DNA of 64,000 nucleotides from positions 1 to 64,000 of the forward strand of contig JAMKCH010072251.1 in assembly GCA_023653785.1 (NCBI GenBank), in the 5' to 3' direction. The stretch comes from Ophioderma brevispina. Its lineage: Eukaryota; Echinodermata; Ophiuroidea; Amphilepidida; Ophiodermatidae. Below, one piece after another: positions 1-11,579 of the stretch. Positions within the stretch are counted from its first letter, which is position 1, and each line of letters starts with the position of its first letter. Under the pieces are notes generated by a model, which saw nothing but the letters and a program-made list of their open reading frames with translations, was not told the DNA's origin and did not search any database. The position numbers and the translations under genes were made by a program.

Positions 1-439
1 ACTGGCGTGTTAATGAAATGGCAGTTTTGATGACATGCAAGCTTTATGACGTCATTGTGACGTAATGCTGCTAGGCATGTTGGTACTCATTTGGTATCAA
101 GGCAAGGGAGGACCACCCCCCCCCCCCCCGAAAGGCAAAGTGTCTGTGATGTTATGTGTTGTGTAGGCATGTTGTTACTTGTCTCTTACGAAGGGGGGGG
201 GGGATGAGTACAAACCCCCCCTATCCATTCACTTTGGGATCACCCTGTATCTTACCTATACCCCGAGGTGGATGTTGTTTTGGATTTAAAAGGAAGCGGA
301 ACATGTCCAATTGACAATTACATGAAATATTGGCACAAAAAAAGGGGGTTTTAGGCAAGCGGGGAAAAAAACCTGAAAGGGGGGGGGGTGGCTAACAACT
401 CACCCCCCCCCGCCCCCACCCTCCTTCGGTAGACGAGGG
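1..439. mobile_element. TTAA MITE family 1, copy A (left-truncated by window)
   Basis: The right terminus reads GGTAGACGAGGG and is followed by TTAA at 440-443. The inside carries hallmarks shared with seven other places in the window: the GACGTCATTGTGACG block (49-63), a GGTACT...GGTATCAA block, G/C homopolymer runs, and a 'TTTGGGATCACCCTGTAT' stretch near 232-250. The 30456 copy carries the same sequence in reverse orientation. The left end lies outside the window. No coding capacity is visible. It is interpreted as a non-autonomous DNA transposon; TTAA duplications are a piggyBac hallmark, but assignment to that superfamily is inference. Confidence 0.6.
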
Positions 440-443
440 TTAA

Positions 444-3130
444 TTCGGGAAAAAAAACACACATATATATTTTCACGAGACACCAAAACTCTTATTAACC
501 ATTATCTTGCTTCAGATACAGGATGGGTGTGAGAATGTCTCCAAAAAGTTCCATCAAAATGGCAAAATTGTGAATAAAGGCACCACTTTGCTAAATAATA
601 ATTGTGGTGGAAGACACCATTAATTTATTTTAAGGGAATCGTAACTTGTCAGACATATATTTAATATAAGCTTGCACTAATTCCAAGGGTATGGCAGCCA
701 ATATGGGCGTCGTCAAATTTCGTTAAAATGTACAATTTACAATCTGGATATATTAGTTTTATATTATCCAGAAATCACCATAAAATACGAATTTGTATGA
801 TATTAATATAACATTGGACAATTAGAAACTCATGTCTTAGAATATTTGGTTTGTTACATACTTCAAATGAAAAAATATGGCAATATTCATTCCGTTTAAG
901 TTTCACCGTTAAACCTACGAAATTGCCATGTACCTCTTGTCACTTGACCATCATCTTGAATTTCAGATGGTAACAAATAAAGTAATATGAATTATAAATA
1001 TCTGGTGAAAACATGTTCATACTCCCGAATTATACATTTACAATAATTTCTGGATGATACATAACTCATATAAGACAGACATATGCGTAATTTGTCAGAT
1101 TTTGAAAAGTAATGAACGGCAGGACGCATTGGTCGCCATCTGGGATTTCTCCAGTGTTATCAAAACGGAAACGCCGACACGAGTTTCTCATGAGTCAAAT
1201 TTTGGATGGTATAACCAACAATTACATTCATTTTATGATTATTTTAAGGTTTTATCTTCAAATAAGCCCGTTTTGGGCGCCATCGTGAATTTGAAGACGC
1301 TATAAAGATGGAAACGACAGCACCAGATAAGAATTTGAATAGTCAAAGAAATATATTGATCATTCAGTGAAACACTTAATGGTACTGAGAGTTTCTACGA
1401 TTTGTAATGACGTCATATTAATTTGAATTATAAATAATATATTATAAATGCTCAGGAAAATTGGCACCATCGATTTTTTTTTGATAAAGTGGTTAATGTA
1501 TATTGGAATACAATACCAAATTAGAAAATAAACACGAAAGGGACCCACGGGAACAAGTTTCCCTTACATACGGACACGAACTACATACCAAATAAACCAT
1601 TAACCGAAGGACTTGTTGAATGAAAATGGGACCAAATGAATGGAACTGGGATAAAGACTTGACGTTAACAGCGAGCCAGCCGTATTGAGGCCAATACGCG
1701 ACAGCGAGCAAAAAAACAAACACGGCAGACGTTTCGAAATTATTGGCCTTAGAAGGAGGAATTGGCCTGTTGCCGTTGTCATCAAAAAGCAAGATCACGG
1801 GACGGTCATTATCTGAATACCCGGTTATACGTTAAGATAGATTATTAAAGTATGAATTTTACAGTTGATTCGGTATTGGACTCTAGTATGCGTTTGCGGG
1901 TCAATTTTTGGAAGATTTCAAGAAGTGGTGACGTCCAGCTACTGGTTGAATTGAAGTACTAGTTGTGGCCCAGGGACCCAACTCAGGGCTATGCGAATCC
2001 GCTGTATTAAACCACATGGAAAAAAGAATCGCCAATTCTCGTCATCGGACGTCGTTGGGGGAATAAGGGGTAATATTTGCACTTTGTTTTGACATTAATG
2101 GTGTGTTTTGGATACAACCGCCTTTGTGTGTGACCATTTAGGCCTAGAGTAATGTTTTAGGCCACCATTAATTTAACATTCCCGAATTGATTAAGCTTAG
2201 TATTTTTGACCCCGGAGCGTTCTGTAATATCCGCCTCATAATGATTTTATATATACTCCTACATCACACAACTTGTCACTTTGTATATATCGTCCCTTAC
2301 GGCATTGCTAATATAAAAGCTATTGTCGAGATTAATTTGTAGTGCCCTTCCGCTGATTTAAGTATTACAAAAGAGTGATGTCCTTCTTCCTGCTCGGATT
2401 GCGCGACGGTCGTCTATGGCGTACGTCTTATAACCTGGAAAGTAGTGAGTTCGATCCCCACTCAGTCGTAAAAAAGCTTAATTCATTGTATTTATCTTGG
2501 AGTTAAAGGAGAACCACTGAAACGAATATATTAAATCAATAGTACACTATAAAATAAATTATAAACCATATATCGAGTGGTTTCATAGAAAAATGCGATT
2601 ATATCGTCGTGGGCACGACATAGTGTCGAATCTGATTTTTGGACAAATTTAGTTAATAGGTGATTCTGGTTGCATTTTTGCACTCTTTATATGTACCCAA
2701 AAATAAAAGTAAATTACATCTCCTAACCAAAATAGCCGAAGTCGAATAACACCAATTTGTTATACAAGGATTTTAAAACAATCGGAATAGCGTATTCGGA
2801 TAGCTTTGCGTTGTGCCAAATAATTCAAAGAACCACAGATAATTTGTGAAACCGAATGAAGTATTGCTTGGAGACAAAAAATTGCTACTTCAGTCTCAAA
2901 ATCGATTAATGCTCTGTCAAGATTTAAAGCATCGTTGAAATTTGAAATTGAGCCTTTCTCATGAGGGGATTGGTCATGTTATTTACATTTCATTTTTGTG
3001 TTTTAATTATGTTAATTGTACTAATTGAAACGAAGACACGTGCGTCGTGAAAAAGAACTATCCCAAGGTTTGTAGTTTTAACGTTTGTACAAATAAACCA
3101 AATTATCACTGTTAGGGGGACATAGTGACA
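444..3130. other. Intergenic AT-rich DNA, no gene recognised
   Basis: Only short chance reading frames occur (the longest about 100 codons, without domain-like composition). A tRNA-like sequence sits at 2398-2472. No exon with coding-like composition or recognisable motif was found on either strand. Confidence 0.5.
2398..2472 (+). repeat. tRNA-like sequence (SINE head or tRNA pseudogene)
   Basis: A B-box-like GAGTTCGATCCCC and a preceding anticodon-arm-like segment resemble a tRNA with the loop TTATAAC. The presumed acceptor strands do not pair and the D arm is irregular. It is more likely a tRNA-derived repeat than a working tRNA. Confidence 0.35.
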
Positions 3131-3134
3131 TTAA

Positions 3135-4033
3135 CCCTAGTATATTACCAAAGGGGAGGAGTTACCCACCCCAGGTAAAATTTCCTCCCGTGCCCAAAAC
3201 GGTAAAAACTTTCGTTAAGTCTTCCATATAATTATTTCACATCCTTATGCTCATTTTGGCGAAACAAATGTGAAGGTAGCACCGTCACCGGGGTTAGCAT
3301 CGAAGTCGATTGGTATGGTGGGGAGTGGTTCTATTACCTCTACTACCCATTATTGAAAATGCAGCATTCTGATTGGTCAGTTTACTGCCCATTATTCTGC
3401 AATAATGAGCCGCTAATGCATTTTCTTATCATTTATTTTCATTCATCAGCATACAAAATACACATAAATTAAGCATATTACCTTAAAACATATTAATAGA
3501 ATAGAAATAAAGGTTTTGTAGTATCATCTATGGGTTCATAATGTATCCTCGGGCGAAAAAAAAAATAAAAAATAATGGGCGCCATTATTTAGTTTTTCCG
3601 AGCTCGGGCACATTATTCGCCTATAAATGATACTGCATTACCCTTTAGTTATTAGTTCATCTGTTTTAATATTGTGCACTGTATGGCTCTAAAATTATAT
3701 GTTGATTAAAAACTGGTCATTTTCCATATCATTTGGGGCCAAAACCCGCATGAAAATCCAATATTCCTACCTTTTTGATGCAAAATTTCAATATTTCATT
3801 TTATACTCTGATGTGTGTCTGTGAAAATGACAAATTTTGCCAACTTGTGAACTTTGGCGTCATTGTGACGCCATACTAGGTTGTGGTGGAAGCAATAGAA
3901 AACGGAGGACCAAAGCTATCAACTGGTACCAACATCGAAATCATCTATTGCTTTATAATAATGAATTCTCGGGGTGTTTACCACTCCCAACCCTTAGCAT
4001 GCTTAGTAAACCGTGTTTCAAAAATAGACTTGG
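3135..4033. mobile_element. TTAA MITE family 1, copy B, with nested insertion
   Basis: The left end is CCCTAG, preceded by TTAA at 3131-3134. The internal blocks 'GTGAAGGTAGCACC...CACCGGGGTTAG' (about 3270-3297) and 'GGCGTCATTGTGACGCCATACTAGG' (split, about 3855-3881) match the 61516-62124 copy closely. The right end is eroded (GACTTGG then TAAA). It is about 300 bp longer than copy H because unrelated DNA at about 3334-3655 interrupts it. Confidence 0.65.
3334..3655. mobile_element. Possible nested insertion inside the copy B MITE
   Basis: This stretch is absent from the homologous position in the 61516-62124 copy. It begins near CTACTACCCATTATTG and ends near ACTGCATTACCC. It contains 'GCATTCTGATTGG', which resembles motifs seen in small hairpin elements. 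No clear terminal repeats or target duplication were found, so the boundaries are approximate. Confidence 0.35.
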
Positions 4034-4039
4034 TAAACA

Positions 4040-4785
4040 TATTGTGAAAGTTTGATTTTCTTTGATGTTAACTTGGATATTCTGCAAACTAAATAATTAC
4101 TAATACATCATAAAAAAAACTCGCCTTTCAGGAACAAATTGATATTTTCTTTGGGAAGTTGTTTGTATAAGCGTTAGCGCCCTCTAAATTGTTTAAATTA
4201 TGTTAGATTTTACTATTATTACCCATTTAACTGTTAATTCGTTTCAAGTTTGGTATATATTTTAAGCGTGTACATTACTTTAAAAGATGGGAACTATATA
4301 TGTAATTTGAAATTTAAGAAAACGAGAAAAAAAAGAGAAAAATATGGTTGTTATAAAGTTGTATAGACCACTTTTATCCTCCAAAACCTTTTGAGTTATG
4401 AAACATTCCAGTTACATTTAAATATTTTCTTAGCTCAATTTTTGAACAGTTCTAGCCAATATTTATTGTGTGTTGCAACATGCATACTATTTATTAATTT
4501 TTATATAACATGCACTACAATATTTGTGTTCCTTCTAACGTATTTACACCTGAAATTTATGTTTTTTTCTGCCAAAATGAGTTAAAACATATTTGCGACT
4601 AATTAAAGATTAATTTTAAGGAGCCAAATTTGAAAGAGGTTGTAATTTTCTGAATTCGTTGGTTCACGTGGTCAGTCATGCGCTATATTTACAAACGAAC
4701 GATAATTGGCCAAGTGAAGTTTCCAATTTTAACGCTTATGGAAGTCGTTGTATGCAAAGTTGCACTGTTTGTAGCATTAACATAA
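4040..4785. other. AT-rich intergenic DNA
   Basis: Nothing recognisable is seen. The reading frames are short and of T-rich composition typical of chance. Confidence 0.5.
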
Positions 4786-4789
4786 GGAC

Positions 4790-5105
4790 ATCCGTCGTCG
4801 TCGTCGTCATCGTCATCACCATCATCATCCTCAATCATTCATCAATCATCATCATCATCTCATAGTCGTTCATCGTCATCATACATTATCATAATCTACG
4901 TCCGTCGTAGTCATCATCATATCATATCATCATTCATCATAATCATCATCATCATCATCATCTCATCTCATCATCATCATCATCTTATCATCATCGCTCA
5001 GTAGCATCATTATCGTCGTCAAGTTCGATGTTTCCTTATTTCATCTTATTGCCACGATTTCATCACCGCCATCGTTTATTTTATCATCGGCATCATCATG
5101 TTTAA
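4790..5105. repeat. TCA/TCG trinucleotide microsatellite
   Basis: Imperfect (TCA)n with (TCG)n interruptions runs for about 300 bp. Open frames through it encode only homopolymer-like residues and are not genes. Confidence 0.9.
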
Positions 5106-5490
5106 AAAGAGTAAGAACCGTTAGATATAGTAATCTCACCACACCAACATTAGAAATCAAAGGGTTTCATGCAGTCGAAACGTATTCCGACTCCTTAGAA
5201 CACAGCGAATCAACAATTTGGGTTTTTCACAAACTGTTAAATCACTTCAGTGGCCATTTTGAATTGAAAACATTGTTCTTGGTATTTTATACTGTCGTCA
5301 GTTAGTAACCATTCACCATTTAAAATAGCATTCCTTTTAGTCATTTATTACACGCATTCAAGTAATCAAACTCAAACGCCGTTCCGTTTTCTCAGAAACT
5401 AAGCATTTATGCTGATTCGACACTGTGCAGAACCCACGACGAATAACCCCAACAATGAATTAAAACCAATCTAGTCTGACCATGTTGCTA
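5106..5490. other. Intergenic, nothing recognised
   Basis: No coding, RNA or repeat signal stands out between the microsatellite and the next MITE. Confidence 0.45.
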
Positions 5491-5495
5491 TTTAA

Positions 5496-6096
5496 CTCTC
5501 GTCTACCGAAAGGGGGGTGGGGGTGGTAACCACCCCCTTCGGAAGAGAGTAGTACCAACATGCCTAACACAGGAACATCACAGACACTTGATTTGGTACA
5601 AATAGCTAGCTATAGTCACTCCTCTTTCATTGATACCAAAAGGAGTACCAAACATGCTAGTTATTAAGTCACCATAACGTCCCTTAAGTTTGCATGTCAG
5701 CAAACTGCCAATTTCCATCGACACACACAGTGAACAATTCAATTTTCGCCAAAAAAGTTAGAAATATCCGATTTTAATGGGAAATGACTAGTTATATAAA
5801 ATGAAGAGCATTTTAGCACTATAAATAAGGTGTTTGAGTCACTAAAAATTGCGAAAATAGACATTTCCACCCATATTAAGTATTCGGAATTCTCCTCACA
5901 TATGACGTCATAGTGACGCATAATTGGGGATGTTGGTACTATTTGGTAACCAATGGAAAGAAGAAAGAGAAACTCTACGCGATCCTTTGGTACCAAATTT
6001 ACAGGAAATCGGGTGTTCAGTAACGAAAATCACAACCACCCCACCCCCCCCCCCTCGGGAGTGTTGTTTACAAAAAATGGCTCCGGTAGACGAGGG
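5496..6096. mobile_element. TTAA MITE family 1, copy C (both ends present)
   Basis: The left end is CTCTCGTCTACCG, preceded by TTAA at 5492-5495. The right end is CGGTAGACGAGGG at 6084-6096, followed by TTTT, an eroded target site. The termini are inverted repeats of each other. Both halves carry inverted GGTACC and 'TGACGTCA' blocks, so the element is largely self-complementary at low identity. Length is about 600 bp. Two overlapping antisense frames of about 100 codons run through it and are chance frames. Confidence 0.75.
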
Positions 6097-6099
6097 TTT

Positions 6100-7015
6100 T
6101 TGGTTAAAAATAGCCGCTATGTATAACGTGTTAGGCATACGACCGGCACGTTTGGTCATACATGCCATAGGAAATACACATATGAAAGCGTCAAATGTGA
6201 AGGTGTATGACAATACTTGACGTCCTTATCGCTAAACACAAATCATATACAGTAGCGCCGAATTCAAATAGCAATGGTCAGACAAAATGCTTTTAATTCG
6301 TTTTATGGGTAGTATAATCCGTTTTACATGAACACCACGCCATACTGTGCTCAATAATTGGTTTTATAGCGTATATTGTGTAAGTTATTCTTGATACAGG
6401 ATCTCCTTTGACGATTGCAATGAAAACATTCATAATTACCGAAATTCAATCCAAAATTGCAACCAAACGGTGTGAGAGTAGATAGCATCACTCCATGCAC
6501 GCCTCTCGCAGTTAGTACGCTCCTCGGGGCGAGCCTTGCAAGTGTTATGGTTCACCACGCATGAACAAGACACATTATATCTGATAAGTCCTGCTTCTGA
6601 TCCTTTAACTAATACGTAAAAGATCTATTAAAACAACATAAACAAAAAGGTAGAAAAAGGGGAAGCCTGCAAGGAATTGCATAATTTGCATTTAGCTTAC
6701 GTGGACGTATAAGCCCAAGTTCGACAACGGTATGTAGCTCATAAATGTATGTTTTAGGGAGATTTTCCATTTTTCTGTTAGGATTGAACATTTTGGTTCA
6801 TGGCTATGCTGCAAGGGGTTGATGTAAGCACTTGCCAATTGATATATGAAAGGGGAAAGGGATGGTCATTATTCAAGAGCCATGGCCGCAATTTTCCGCC
6901 GAAATTTAATTTTGCATTCCAGATAATTTGTCAGACTGCAATCGGAATGATGGGGGAGATCTTTTTATTTAGCAAATTATTATCAGAGAGTATGTATTCA
7001 AACACATTGGGTTCA
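6100..7015. other. Intergenic, nothing recognised
   Basis: Short frames only. No motif, repeat or RNA gene could be supported. Confidence 0.45.
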
Positions 7016-7018
7016 ATT

Positions 7019-7460
7019 AGTGGCCGGGGGGGGGGGCACTCCCTATGTGAAATTGAGGAGATATTGTGACCCGGACGGTGAAAAATAGGGTCCTTTCCGA
7101 GTCCTTTCATTATAAAAATGTACCAAAAATACGGGGTCATTCGGTAACAAGCTGAATAAAAGGAGTTCATCCACTATGAAACTTAAGAAGGGGGCCATGA
7201 TGTTAAAACCTAAAGTTTAAAAAAGGAGAGTTCAAATGCCATGAAATTATAAAAGCTGCCAGGAAGATTATAAAATTGTTAAAACTGTGCATGTAGGCTG
7301 CGAAAAATTTGAAATTGGATGTTCAAATTCTTAAAAGAGTGGATAATTTATGCGAACTTGTGATAAAAGTGGATATCAGGAAAGAAGAAAATGGGGGAGG
7401 GGTCATTGAGTATGTGAACATTTTAAAAAGTGGGTCATTTTGTAATAGCCTTTGTAATAG
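7019..7460. repeat. G-run associated degenerate repeat
   Basis: The stretch starts with GGCCGGGGGGGGGGCACTCC and continues with spaced 'GGGTC(A/C)TTT' motifs (7087, 7134, 7401, 7431). The loose repetition suggests an old interspersed repeat, but no ends are visible. Confidence 0.3.
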
Positions 7461-7569
7461 ATAGGACAGCAGCATAAAAAAGGCGGTCAAGCATTCTAGA
7501 CGTCACCAAAGTCAGCATTTCACACACCGTGACAACGCAGCTCTAACAGGGATGTGATATGTGCTGCGC

Positions 7570-7850
7570 AGGATCTACTACAAGGCATCATTTGAGAATG
7601 CTGCAGATAAAGTCAGCCTACATCTAAATGCCAAAGAGACGGAATGGAATACATGCCCGTCAATGAGGAAGAGAATCATCAACCTATCTGCACTATACAC
7701 ACGGTACCCAACTCAAAAAGGTTAGACGTCAAGTACCTCGGGTCCTATGATGGACAGCAAGAAAGACTCAAAAGTAAAAGGGCCGTGGCCTGATCGCTAA
7801 TAGCATCGTCCATACTCCATAATTTTACCGGAAATGGTCAGCATTTTGGT
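7570..7850 (+). pseudogene. Fragment of non-LTR retrotransposon reverse transcriptase
   Basis: Forward frames read FENAADKVSLHLNAKETE, then after an indel a segment like 'HQPICTIHGTQLKK', and then MDSKKDSKVKG. This order (a 'GLHLNAxKTE' helix, a short beta segment, a 'YLGS' region with xDSKxDxxxRK) matches the region after the catalytic YxDD box in metazoan endonuclease/reverse-transcriptase proteins. The YLGS region sits where 'KYLGSYDGQQ' can be read in another frame at about 7732. Several indels and stops break it and the catalytic core is not present. It is an inert remnant about 280 bp long. The clade cannot be named from so little. Confidence 0.55.
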
Positions 7851-7859
7851 AGTTGAAGA

Positions 7860-9690
7860 AAGCTACTATTTAAATCATTTACTCTGAGAAATCTTAGGGC
7901 TAAAGGATATTTGGTTTGGAAGTTATGAGCGAAAATGTACCCCATTTTGGTCGACCGATATCAATTTTACACATATAGGGCTAAGAAAATCATGAGCTCT
8001 CCCATAAAATCGGGTTGAAATATCAGCGCAAAACTCTACAGATGGGGTTTAGGGGCGAAGACCATTCTATCAAGATGAAAACTTATTTACTTAAATCGGG
8101 TCGTCCCATTTTCATAGTAACCAAAATATAGGCAAAAAAAGGCACATAAGTTTTATGTAAATTAACATGTCTTGCCATGCTTCCTTTTTTCTACCTTTTT
8201 GATATGTTGTTCGGGACGGTTTGTGCAACAAGTTACAGCAAAAAAAGCTCCTGTAGTAATTTTGTCCAGGTCATACCGTAGATTGAGTGCCCATTGTGTA
8301 GCCTAGAATGGGCGGCAGAACGAATTACGTAAGCAAAACATCATTTGCACAAAGTACTGAAAATGCTCTCCGACTGAATTTGGCGTCTATAAACGCAAAA
8401 TAATGTTGTAATTGTGTACTACTGCAGTTCTACAACTTACATATTGGCTGCTTGGACATTAATTCGTTTCATATCTTGGTTGATTCCAGTGAAAATTGTC
8501 GCATTCTGTTTTGTGACCAAAGCAGTTAAAACAACACAGTATTGTTATCCCCCGAAAATGGGTTAATTTAAGATATTTGAGATTGAAATTTAAAAACATT
8601 GTTGGCGTGTGTTGACCTCTTCACATTTTCTTTCTTCGATTGATGAACTTACAATTGGAAACATTCCATTTGTGCTAAAAGGGTTGAGCACACCTTCGTT
8701 ACAAATATTTGGTCCCATTTTTTGTTGCATATCCCTTATTGCACCTTTCAAAATAATGTAACTTGGTGGGGGTAATTGGTCCTCCAGCTATGCCGTATTC
8801 AATTGCCAAACGATAACATACACGTATAAAATGAGGGCGACATTCCAGATTTTCCTTGTTTCCCTTGTGTGACACATAGTGCAGTCCGTCATACTGCATT
8901 ATGGTCTGAAAAGCATCTCTGCCACATAGCATTTCATACAGCATGAACACAGCATAGTTCTCAAGCTGCGATATATAATTTTGATATCTAATTTCTACCA
9001 TTATTTGTCAAAATTCAAGCACTTATTATTTAATTGATAATTACAAGTAAAAAGAACTTTTCTAAAATATACTACCAAAACCTAATACCCTTGAACAAAG
9101 GCGCCATGGCTATGCGCTCTGTAGCCAGGCGCACCCTAACCCCAAACCAACTCTACCCAACACAGCCCCCACAACTATTGAACATCTGGATTTTAACATG
9201 TAAGCTCTTTAGCAACGCAGCTATACCTTGATTAACTTGGTTTTTAGCTAATGGACGATAAACAACGTTGAGCTGCTTAAGACATGTTGTGTACACGCCT
9301 AGATGGAAGAAATCAATAAAGTCTATGTGGTAGATTCTCGTATCTTCGAAGATAAACGTAGGACAGAAAAGCGATAGGGTACTATTATTTCAAGGTAAAA
9401 CTGCTGACCACCACGAATTCACAATCTGGCACAAATAAACTTGAATGGCTGCTAGAGTTAACTTTACAACCCGTAAAAAAATTCAACCGATCGAGTTCGT
9501 ACCGTAAGACTGAATTGATTTGGAATAAACCTACAGTGGATTTGTTTTCATAATTAGACTGAACCAGAAGAATTATACTCGTCGTGACCCCTTCATGGTG
9601 GTCATTCAGCGATTTATATTCCGGAGCCGGATTCAGGCAATTTACGCAAAGAGGTTAGGACTGCTGTTACTGTTTTGGGACAAAAGGACG
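7860..9690. other. Intergenic, largely unassigned
   Basis: Apart from the orphan frame at 8699-9001, nothing recognisable is seen on either strand. Confidence 0.4.
8699..9001 (-). CDS. Orphan reading frame, 100 codons, possible exon
   Basis: An uninterrupted minus-strand frame starts MVEIRYQNYISQLENY and ends NGTKYL. Its composition is balanced (Y, C, H, R and acidic residues mixed) rather than the low-complexity bias of most chance frames nearby, which is why it is listed. Three cysteines fall in the centre and C-terminal half, but no zinc-binding or catalytic motif is evident. There is no signal peptide or membrane segment. No neighbouring exon was recognised. It could be a short single-exon gene, one exon of a larger gene, part of an unrecognised transposon, or chance. 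Function unknown. Confidence 0.2.
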   Translation of the reverse strand: MVEIRYQNYISQLENYAVFMLYEMLCGRDAFQTIMQYDGLHYVSHKGNKENLECRPHFIRVCYRLAIEYGIAGGPITPTKLHYFERCNKGYATKNGTKYL

Positions 9691-9706
9691 TCTCCTCATT
9701 TTCAGG

Positions 9707-9860
9707 GGGTTGGTACATTTTGTGACCCCACTTTGTCTGCTCCCAGTTGAATTCAGCAGCCTTGACGGAATAAAGTGCAGGGGATACTGTACTTTATTCC
9801 GTCAAGGCTGCTGAACTCAACTGGGAGCAGAAAAAAGTGGGTCACAAAATGAACCAACCC
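9707..9860. mobile_element. 154-bp hairpin (foldback) element with 9-bp target duplication
   Basis: Arms of 71 bp (9707-9777 and 9790-9860) are inverted complements with about five differences, around a 12-base loop. The ends are GGGTTGG / CCAACCC. The element is flanked exactly by the direct repeat ATTTTCAGG (9698-9706 and 9861-9869). A 9-bp duplication is what Mutator-like transposases produce, so a MULE hairpin MITE is the likeliest class. That class call is inference; the hairpin and duplication are direct observations. Confidence 0.85.
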
Positions 9861-10332
9861 ATTTTCAGGTTAGTTGACGCTGAAAATATAGGTTCTTCCC
9901 TAAACCCCATGCACTGAAACACCAAAATAAACAACACAAACTACATAATCTTCACTGCGGGTCAGTCAAGTCTATGGCACATGGCGCATACTGGCGAGCA
10001 TAATGATACAGAACATGGAGTACTATACGCCTACACTCTATAAATAGGCCAACCTACAGTGTAATCCCACAGGGAAGGATTCTGAACATTAATTAATGCC
10101 GGCTACGAAAAACTCACCCTCTGAACAGCAATAGGAAAATGAGAAAACGTAGGTCTGAACCGGATGCAAAATATATCATGTCAGCAACACCACTAGGTCC
10201 CAAAATCCACCCACCCTCACTAATATCATCGGTTTTTATAACTAAACCCATCCCTGGAAGCCACCAGCAAATACAAACTTACATTAGACACTACAAAAAT
10301 TAATAATAACCAAAAGCTTGACCAGAAGATAA

Positions 10333-11293
10333 CTATAAAGGCCCCGCATAAATAGAATGCAACACCAAAGCATTACTACAATGAATCACACTATGTCCCG
10401 CACTACTCACAGGCCTAAAGCTGGGACCACGATAAAAGATCAGCCTGGAATCTTTGACATAACCATCTTTTGCACATTCAATAGCACCTCCGTGTCTCTT
10501 AAAGAGCCTGTCTTTCACCCCTGCCCTTGGCCGCTTCTGAAGCGCCACCTGCTCTCAAAACTGTGAACACCACAGCAATTAGGATCACAACCAACAATTG
10601 GACGCAAGGCCGTTCAAAATGAGTTCTCTTACCCTTGTGTAACTCCTAGGCTGGTTGGCTTCCCTCAGACGAAACCCACTTTAGTCTTGCCTTAGAGCAC
10701 GAAAAACAAACTCAACTCTCTCTATGGACCTGAAACTAAGATAGTATACTTAAACAATATCGACAGACAATAAACAGACCAGTGCCTACTAATAACACGG
10801 TCCTGCGCACGATAAACGGGTCAGTTTACTAAGATTGGATAAGAGTTCCAGTTGCCTTCGCTTGAAAACTTAACATGTCCACCTGGCTTTGCGAAAGTTT
10901 CATCACCATTGAAGCTGAAGGACCGGCATATGCAAGCAGGCACATGGATACAGTCCTCACGTTCATTAGATTGGAAATAGAGAGTGTCCATCGCACCCTA
11001 TATGCAGGTCCACATAGCCTTCAAATGTCTAGAGTTAATAGGCTCTTTCTTACTAATGGCTTGGAAAGGGCTCTTTTGAGACCCTCAACAGTCGCCTTAA
11101 ATAACGTATCAGATTTTGAGGGTTCATTACACCCAGCCAATCTATGAGCCCAGGATAACGCAGCGGATGCTTTGAGAATAGGGGCAGAGAATTGGCGAAT
11201 GGCTGACATGAACGAGGTAAAGAGCCACATCAAAGGGATTGCAGGCAAAACTGACATATAATACCAATATTTAAAGAAGCCCAAATTTTCCAT
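10333..11293 (-). pseudogene. DIRS-type tyrosine recombinase (YR), frameshifted
   Basis: This is the integration enzyme of the DIRS element, a phage-integrase-type site-specific recombinase. The first segment (11293-11021) reads QFSAPILKASAALSWAHRLA and then a 'GLKRALSKP' region, the N-terminal core-binding helices. After a stop, another frame gives SMCLLAYAG near 10.95 kb, the entrance of the catalytic domain. Near 10,575-10,545 the pieces CGVHSF and AGG lie where the HxxR box (GLHSFRAGG) belongs. In 10548-10333, KDRLFKRHGG...AKDGYVKDS contains the H-x2-W/H and catalytic-tyrosine (GYVKDS) region. At least four indels break the frame. All key segments remain in order, so either the copy is recently dead or the base calls are poor. 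Confidence 0.75.
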
Positions 11294-11579
11294 TTATAAA
11301 TCCCCGGAAATAGAGAGTTTTACCTGTAGAAGTAGCCCTTGGGATCTGGAGAATGACTGCAGGGGCTCGGCTCCAAACTTTCTAACTCCATATGGTTGGA
11401 TTTTCTGTGATGTGCCCGGCCCATATTCCACGGCTGATATAACCTGGAAATCAATAAAAAGAGATGATGATAATCATGGCAAAAAATAGAACCAAGAATT
11501 GACTGCATACATTATCTACCTGCTTGGCCAGCACATCTTACATTAATATGACCCAAAATCTAGCCTAACAGCTAAAATC

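Noticed and set aside
1493..1798. 101-codon minus frame
   Set aside because: No motif, overlaps other frames of similar length, composition typical of chance in AT-rich DNA.
2398..2472. Functional tRNA gene
   Set aside because: Acceptor strands do not pair and the D arm is irregular; kept only as a tRNA-like repeat.
4659..4865. Frame encoding valine/isoleucine runs
   Set aside because: Product of the TCA/TCG microsatellite.
5908..6220. Overlapping ~100-codon frames on both strands
   Set aside because: Inside MITE copy C, including its poly-G/C run.
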